From Anaspis maculata (lineage: Eukaryota > Arthropoda > Insecta > Coleoptera > Scraptiidae), in assembly GCA_949128115.1 (NCBI GenBank), contig OX421964.1, positions 16,826,892-16,890,891 on the forward strand: DNA of 64,000 nt. Reading direction: 5' to 3'. Below, in pieces: positions 58,900-64,000 of this stretch (the first letter of the stretch is position 1; each line of letters opens with the position of its first letter). A program made the position numbers and the translations under genes. The notes beneath the pieces are model-generated. The model had not been told where the DNA came from, searched no databases, and worked only from the letters and a program-made list of their open reading frames with translations.

Positions 58900-59160
58900 A
58901 TACCAAACCCGTTTCATGGGCTATCATCAAGTCGCTTAGTGTGTGCTGTGGTAGGCTTCCATCATTTCCGACAGATACCAGGCTCAAGATCCTTCCATCG
59001 TTCCTTGCTACTTGCCGGGAACATTTTGGAGTGACACAAGGGTTTTCTTTGGCTACGCTACCAGTGCTACCACCATAAGCATCCCACTATGATACTGTGA
59101 ATTCAACATAACATATCTTATAATATATTTATTTTCTCACTTCGGGCCAGTGATATTAAT

Positions 59161-59587
59161 CAATGGCGTACCCAATGGGGGGCGGGGGTGCGGTCCGCAC
59201 CGGGTACCAGCAGTAAGGGGGTGTCAGTGTCGGATAATTCGGGGTGTAAACGAGGTCTACAGACCTGGGGCGCAAGGCTTGATGGGCGCAAAACAAGCTG
59301 GAGAAGCCCCCGTTTTCCGAACAAATTTCGGCTGCGGCGCTTTTTCCTCACTTTGTTCACTATGTGTAGTGTTGTTTGCTTTGTCAGGAAATCGTTTTGC
59401 TGCGTCTAAATAACACCATGTCCCATAATTAGCTGGGACACGATTTTTCGATCCCATAATTCCCAGGGCGCAACATGCCTAATGGTGCCTGGTGGGGGGG
59501 GAGATCACTACAGCAGCTGATTCTCTAGGAAGGGGGGTATCACAGGATAGTCCACCCCGGGTGCCAAATGCGCTAGGTATGCCACTG
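59161..59587. mobile_element. hAT-like MITE, ~427 bp
   Basis: The left end is CAATGGCGTACC and the right end GGTATGCCACTG, inverted with one mismatch, as in many hAT elements (CAGTGGCGTACC). Flanking bases ATATTAAT and CTATTAAT match at 7 of 8 positions, consistent with an 8 bp target duplication. The interior is GC-rich with runs of G. No transposase. Confidence 0.65.
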
Positions 59588-59779
59588 CTATTAATCAAGT
59601 AAGGTAATGAGTGATACTAATAAATTTATAGGTAGTTATTTGTACTTGCTTATGGTATAGCAATCTGCAATTAAATGTAAGTAGGTGGGTACCACCGATA
59701 AAGATGCAATTTGTTCCAGTTCAAAATCAATCAACACCTGGACATTATTCGACTTTTTTCACCTATAGTACCTACTATA

Positions 59780-59933
59780 ATTGAAAAAATATGATTGCCA
59801 ATAATGCCTCGACAAAAGTGAGAATTGTTCCGTTCTAGTGACCTACTGAAGCAGGAACAAGTGCCAGTAGTGGATGGCATCAGAGATTTCAAAAATTAAT
59901 TCCTCGCAATTCCTTCAGCAGCTATGTCTTGGT
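59780..59933 (+). promoter_or_regulatory. Conserved promoter/5' UTR of copy 3
   Basis: Homologous to 38800-38949 upstream of copy 2, with AAATATGATTGC, GTTCTAGTGACCT, GATGGCATCAGAG and TTCCTTCAGCAGCTATGTCT blocks in the same order. It shows that the copy 2/copy 3 duplication carried its promoter along. Confidence 0.5.
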
Positions 59934-61360
59934 ACCAGGTGAGATAGACTATGTATAATCTTCTCTATACAGGGTGAATACAAAATCACGCAATTACTTT
60001 CTAGTAGGTGAAGGGGTCAGCAGGGAAGCATAGATAAATCACAAAAACTATTCAGTAGGTACTTCCCCCTTTGTTTCAACTTTAATTATTGAATTGAAAC
60101 TTCTCAAACTTTTAGACTTGGAATCAATGACTATGCTCTTTTGTATGTTATTGTCACGAATCTGCGTTGGGTACATGTCAAATAAGTCGTCGCACTTGGA
60201 TATCGCTTCGATCAACTTCGCTGATTTGTTCACTTTCGCTGCAAAATCAAATCCGGCTCGTCCTGACCGTGCCTGCCTGCATATTGCGTGTTGTATTCGA
60301 GAATATTCCAAGCGTCTTTCCGTGGATTGAAGCATTGGTCGTCAGTTCATTGACGGGGGCTCAAGAAAAGTCCATCGGGTTCGCGTATATGCTGGCAAGG
60401 TCTGAAAAGACTGCACCTCTCCGCCAAGCAATATTATTCGTAATCACCTACTTTGCTGCAAATACAGAATTTGAGGTTCAAATTTGGGTTTTATGGCTCA
60501 AGAAATTTGCTAAATACCTTACCTACCAAAGATTTTTTGAAATTTCTTACTATTTTTTCTGCCTCCCTGATGATTCCCCTATACAACCTACTGAAGAGAA
60601 TATCTAAATGACCCTGCATTCCTGCATTGCCTATTTATTTATAACTAGATGCATAGTTCAACCTACAATAATAATAATAATTTCAGTTCTGGTCCCTGTT
60701 GGCCCTGTGCATCAACGTTTTTGGAAAATCAACCGTGGAACCGGCGGAAAAAACTCCTTATCAACTGAAAGAGTTCGTGGAAAAAGCTTTCCAAATGGAA
60801 ACATTTAATGGGTCTTGGATTTCAGGTGACTTTCTTCCTCCTTTCCAATTATATTTTCAATCTTACTGATATTTTCTTAGTAATACATTTTGTAGCAAGT
60901 TCCGGTCATAGGGAAACCTCTAGCAAAGGCATTCTCCTATGCTCACCTGGTATTTACGTACATACCTATACTTAATTTCAGGCAACTCGTTCCAGTTCGT
61001 AGACAGCAAAGGTGACTTCTCAATCTTTAATGTTGAGACGAGAATCACGACCAAGTTTTTGGACAAAAAAGTGACGGTAAAATTTCCTCTTCTATGTTCG
61101 TTCTTTTCTCGTTAAAAAGCCCAATATTTCTGGTTTTAGGCCAACTACACGCGTCACGCAATTGGTGTATCAAAAGATCGTAAATATGTCTTGATCCGGC
61201 ATAATACAACGCCTGTAAGTATGACTTTGTACCTATGCTCATTGGAATCAATCGAACAATTAAGTTTGCGTGTTAATATTCCATTTTTGTGATTATTTTT
61301 TATTCAGTTGTACAGATCTTCGACAACAGCACAGTTTGCCATTTACGATATCGAAACAAA
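59934..61360 (+). CDS. DPP4: Dipeptidyl peptidase 4-like protein, copy 3, first five exons (continues beyond window or truncated)
   Basis: Coding exons: 59934-59948, 60687-60825, 60982-61076, 61140-61214, 61308-61360. Exon lengths (15, 139, 95, 75 and 53) equal those of copy 2 exactly, all splice sites are GT-AG, and the 377 nt frame is open. The N-terminus is MSWYQ followed by FWSLLALCINVFGKS, a signal peptide. The mature start KTPYQLKEFVEKAFQMETFN is nearly that of copy 2. Exon 5 keeps the Arg (YRSSTTAQFAIYD) that corresponds to human Arg125. Exon 6 onward is not in the window: the intron after 61360 is occupied by a gypsy and a LINE remnant up to the edge. Whether the gene is complete cannot be judged here. 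Confidence 0.85.
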
Positions 61361-61530
61361 GTGAGTAGCCATACAGTTTTGTCATTTATAATACCTTCTT
61401 ACAATCGTCACAACTTCTTCGTACCGAAAGACAACTTACGGGCGTATTTGATGAATCGACGGAACATTCACCAAAAGATGAATCATACTGATTGAATTTC
61501 TGCCTCGATTTCTGCTAGGTACTTTTATGA

Positions 61531-63390
61531 TTGAGAGACGAACGTTTAAAAACACACTGCTTATCACTGCGTGCTACTAAATACACGTCAATCAAATACC
61601 GCACTTGATTGAGCTTTGTTCAACTTTGCTTATGTACTCGCTGTTGCCGCTGCGAATTGATCTGGTGTCGGTCAGCTCATCTGCGCTTATATACTTGACT
61701 GTTACCTTCGGGAACATTCCAGGCCTTCTCTGGCATATTCCAGCATTAACCGCTGCCAATAGATTCGCCGCGGCCATAGAAACGTCCATCAGGTTAGATA
61801 AACTGCGCGATGCTTGCTTTCTCAGCACTCTCGACATCAAGTCTGCATACTGGCAGATACCACTTGCTGAAGAGTCCCGGCCACTGACAGCACTTACCAT
61901 ATCTGGACGTGAGCTATTTCACTTTCTGCACATGCCGTTTGGGTAACATGGGGCTCCAGGTACCTGGCAACGATTTTTGGACCAAATTCTTGGCGTCGAT
62001 CTTGAGCCGCATCGTTTTGTTCCTCCCACATTCGAGAGAAACATTCAGAAGTACTGGAGGAAGTCCTGTCAAGGATCACCAAGGCGTGATACTTCGTCGC
62101 GATTAGTGCCGTTTTTATAAGAGCGAGCTGAGGTACCTTCGCTATATCGTCAATGCGTCTGGACTTGGTGTGGATCCAGAAAAGGTCGAAGCATTCATGC
62201 GGATCGAGCCTCCAAAGTCGGTGACTGGAGTATAGGATAGTTGAGTTAGCCTCCTGATACCGCACTTTTCCACCGAGTTTGTAGCGTTGTCTCTGCTCCT
62301 GAAGAAGGACCATGTTTTTAGTTGTCCATTCATGTTGTCGTTTCGAGTCCAGAGTGCGACGAAGCGTTGAGATCAAGAACCCTTTAGTTTTGGCTCCGAT
62401 CTTGACATGTCCGGAATTCGACCTTCCTTTTTTGGTTCAGTGCCGTGAGCGATTATGGTCTGGGAGCCGTTCTAATACAGACTCATACGGATGGTGAGAA
62501 AATCGTTTGCTACGTTAGTCGTTCTCTGTTGAAGGCGGAGCGCAGGTACACCATTACAGAGAAGGAGTGCTTCGCGGTCTGAGGCCTTACATCGAGGAAT
62601 CGTAGTTCACGGTCATTACTGACCATTATAGCCTTCTGTGGTTACACTCAATCAAGGAACCACCTGGCTGTATTGCGCGATATAGGCACTCCGACTCCAG
62701 CAGTTCAGGTTTGACATCGTCCACCGGAAGGGGCGCGAGCACGTGGTCCCCGACGCTTTGTCTCGTACGGTACCGGTGATATTCCTGATAGGAAACGCTG
62801 ACGGTGCTGACATCGACGATGGTGGTGACCCTTGGATCGCGCAAATGGCCGAGCGAGTGCGCCGTCGTCCACAGGATTTTCCTCGATGGAGAATCGAATA
62901 GGGGAAATTGCTGAAAAGAGAGCGACCTGAGCATCTGGACTTCGAGCGTGGTGATCGGTGGCTGATTGTGGTACCAAAACCTAAACGTCAGGGAATTGTT
63001 CTATGATCCTCCTGAGTTTGGTCACGCTGGCGCTGGGGCGTTCAAGACTACGGCTCGTGTTGTGGCGGAGTATTATTGGCATCGAATGAAAAATCGAGAC
63101 CTGCCTTAAGACCAAACACGAGCAACGAAGTCCTACAGGCCAGATGTTAACCAAGACCTTAAGTGTTCCACGTCCGTGGGAGTTGGTGTGTACCGACCTC
63201 ATAGGCCAACTACCTAGGTCGACTCAGGAGAACTGCTACATTCTTGTCGTCGCCGACTGCTTTACCAAGTCCCCGTTACAGTTTTCGCTACGTGCTGCGA
63301 CTGCGGCCAAGGTGGTTTGTTACATCGAGGACCAAGTGTTCCTGATGTTCTGCGCACCAAAGGTCTTGATTTGTGATAATGAGAGTCAAG
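61531..63390 (+). pseudogene. Ty3/gypsy pseudogene: partial LTR, RT, RNase H, integrase pieces
   Basis: A 5'-truncated LTR (61531-61785) is homologous to the one ending at 38574. It is followed directly by RT sequence (LSTLDIKSAYWQIPLAEESR), so gag and protease are deleted. RNase H pieces follow (LSDYGLGAVLIQT near 62450, ITDHYSLLWLHS near 62615). Then come KGREHVVPDALSRTVP (about 62730), an integrase zinc-domain piece (FGHAGAGAFKTTARVVAEYYW, about 63020) and integrase core (CTDLIGQLPRS, 63190). It ends at about 63390 near DNESQ. Many stops and frameshifts are present. It is in sense orientation within intron 5 of copy 3. Confidence 0.8.
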
Positions 63391-63423
63391 ATCGAACCCA
63401 GAAGGAAGTAACAAAACAAAACA

Positions 63424-64000
63424 ATGGAACAGAAGCTGAAGGCAATTTGCAAGTTACATGAAATTGAAGCGAGGGGAGCCAGAGTGGAGCTGAAGATTGA
63501 CGGGATACAGGAAGAAGTGCGAATGATCAAAAAGGAGAACGAAAGTGTAAGAAAAGAAACCGCAGAGCTGAAGGTGTGAGTGAAGAGTGAAGGCTCAAGA
63601 CGAAAGAATAGAGCTACTAGAGAGAGAGATACGAAAGAAAAAACTTGTAATATATGGAATTGAAGAGAAGGACCAGGAAGGCGACGAAGCACTGGAAGAA
63701 AAGGTTCGAAAGATTTTCAATATAATCGATGTGAAACTATCGGTGAAAGATGATACGCAAGTAGTGAAGAGATTGGGAAAATGCATCGAAAATCACAGTT
63801 TAAGACCAGTCCTCATAGGGATGAAGCGTTGAAACCAGTAAAAACAGATTTCAAAGTCTGCAAACCAACTAAAGGAAACGAACATTTACATAAGTGAAGA
63901 TTTCACCAGAGAAGTACAGGAGCAAAGGAGAACACTGGTGAAATACATGATGGAAGCGAGGAAATCTGGTAAAAGTGCATATATATCTTACAACAAACTG
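63424..64000 (+). pseudogene. LINE ORF1 (coiled coil plus RNA-binding-like domain), runs off the window
   Basis: An ATG at 63424 in good context (aaaacaATGG) opens a Lys/Glu-rich coiled coil (MEQKLKAICKLHEIEARGAR...). A TGA ends that frame at 63579. The next frame resumes with IELLEREIRKKKLVIYGIEE (from ~63605), the start of the RNA-recognition-like domain of many LINE ORF1 proteins. After another break, FTREVQEQRRTLVKYMMEAR follows, the usual C-terminal segment. At least two frameshifts are needed, so it is a pseudogene as read. It directly abuts the broken gypsy integrase. Confidence 0.65.

Overview
This is insect-type (certainly arthropod-like) nuclear DNA. Genes have GT-AG introns. The intergenic and intronic space is packed with LTR retrotransposons, LINEs, hairpin/foldback DNA elements and satellite-like repeats. 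There is no prokaryotic gene organisation, and I cannot name the species from sequence alone.

The host backbone is a tandem array of three dipeptidyl-peptidase-4-like genes on the + strand. Copy 1 (1698-32654) and copy 2 (38950-53598) each reassemble from ten coding exons into an uninterrupted reading frame (766 and 819 aa). Copy 3 (59934-61360) shows its first five exons before the window ends. All three start with a five-codon microexon that encodes the beginning of a signal peptide, and the intron phases are identical. Copies 2 and 3 share their 5' flank as well. Copy 1 looks like a secreted enzyme with the Ser-Asp-His triad and the full substrate-binding Glu-Glu motif. Copy 2 keeps the triad but has Met in place of the second substrate-binding Glu, and it has an added C-terminal hydrophobic tail that looks like a GPI-anchor signal.

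The rest is mobile DNA, most of it inside DPP4 introns. Intron 2 of copy 1 holds a triple nest: a mariner-like foldback, hit by a solo LTR, hit by a foldback-like element whose inverted ends are made of 15-16 bp tandem repeats. Intron 5 of copy 1 (12 kb) holds a partial LTR, a LINE ORF1 remnant carrying a macro domain, a TIR element with a GAGCCC minisatellite, a LINE with an R2-type endonuclease, a small MITE and another ORF1 fragment. Intron 8 of copy 1 (11.6 kb) holds a second macro-domain ORF1 remnant, two arrays of a ~475 bp satellite with an internal inversion, a 2.3 kb foldback element inserted with a TTTT duplication, and two LINE pieces. Introns of copy 2 hold four inverted-repeat elements and a Ty3/gypsy pseudogene. 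Between copies 2 and 3 lie a hairpin MITE, a second short-repeat foldback-like element and a hAT-like MITE. Intron 5 of copy 3 has received a Ty3/gypsy and a LINE.

The most unusual observation is the macro domain (OARD1/TARG1-like) placed between a coiled coil and R1-type zinc knuckles in a LINE ORF1. It is present in two independent degraded copies. The second is the foldback-like family with repeat-built termini, seen in two clear copies and one related core.
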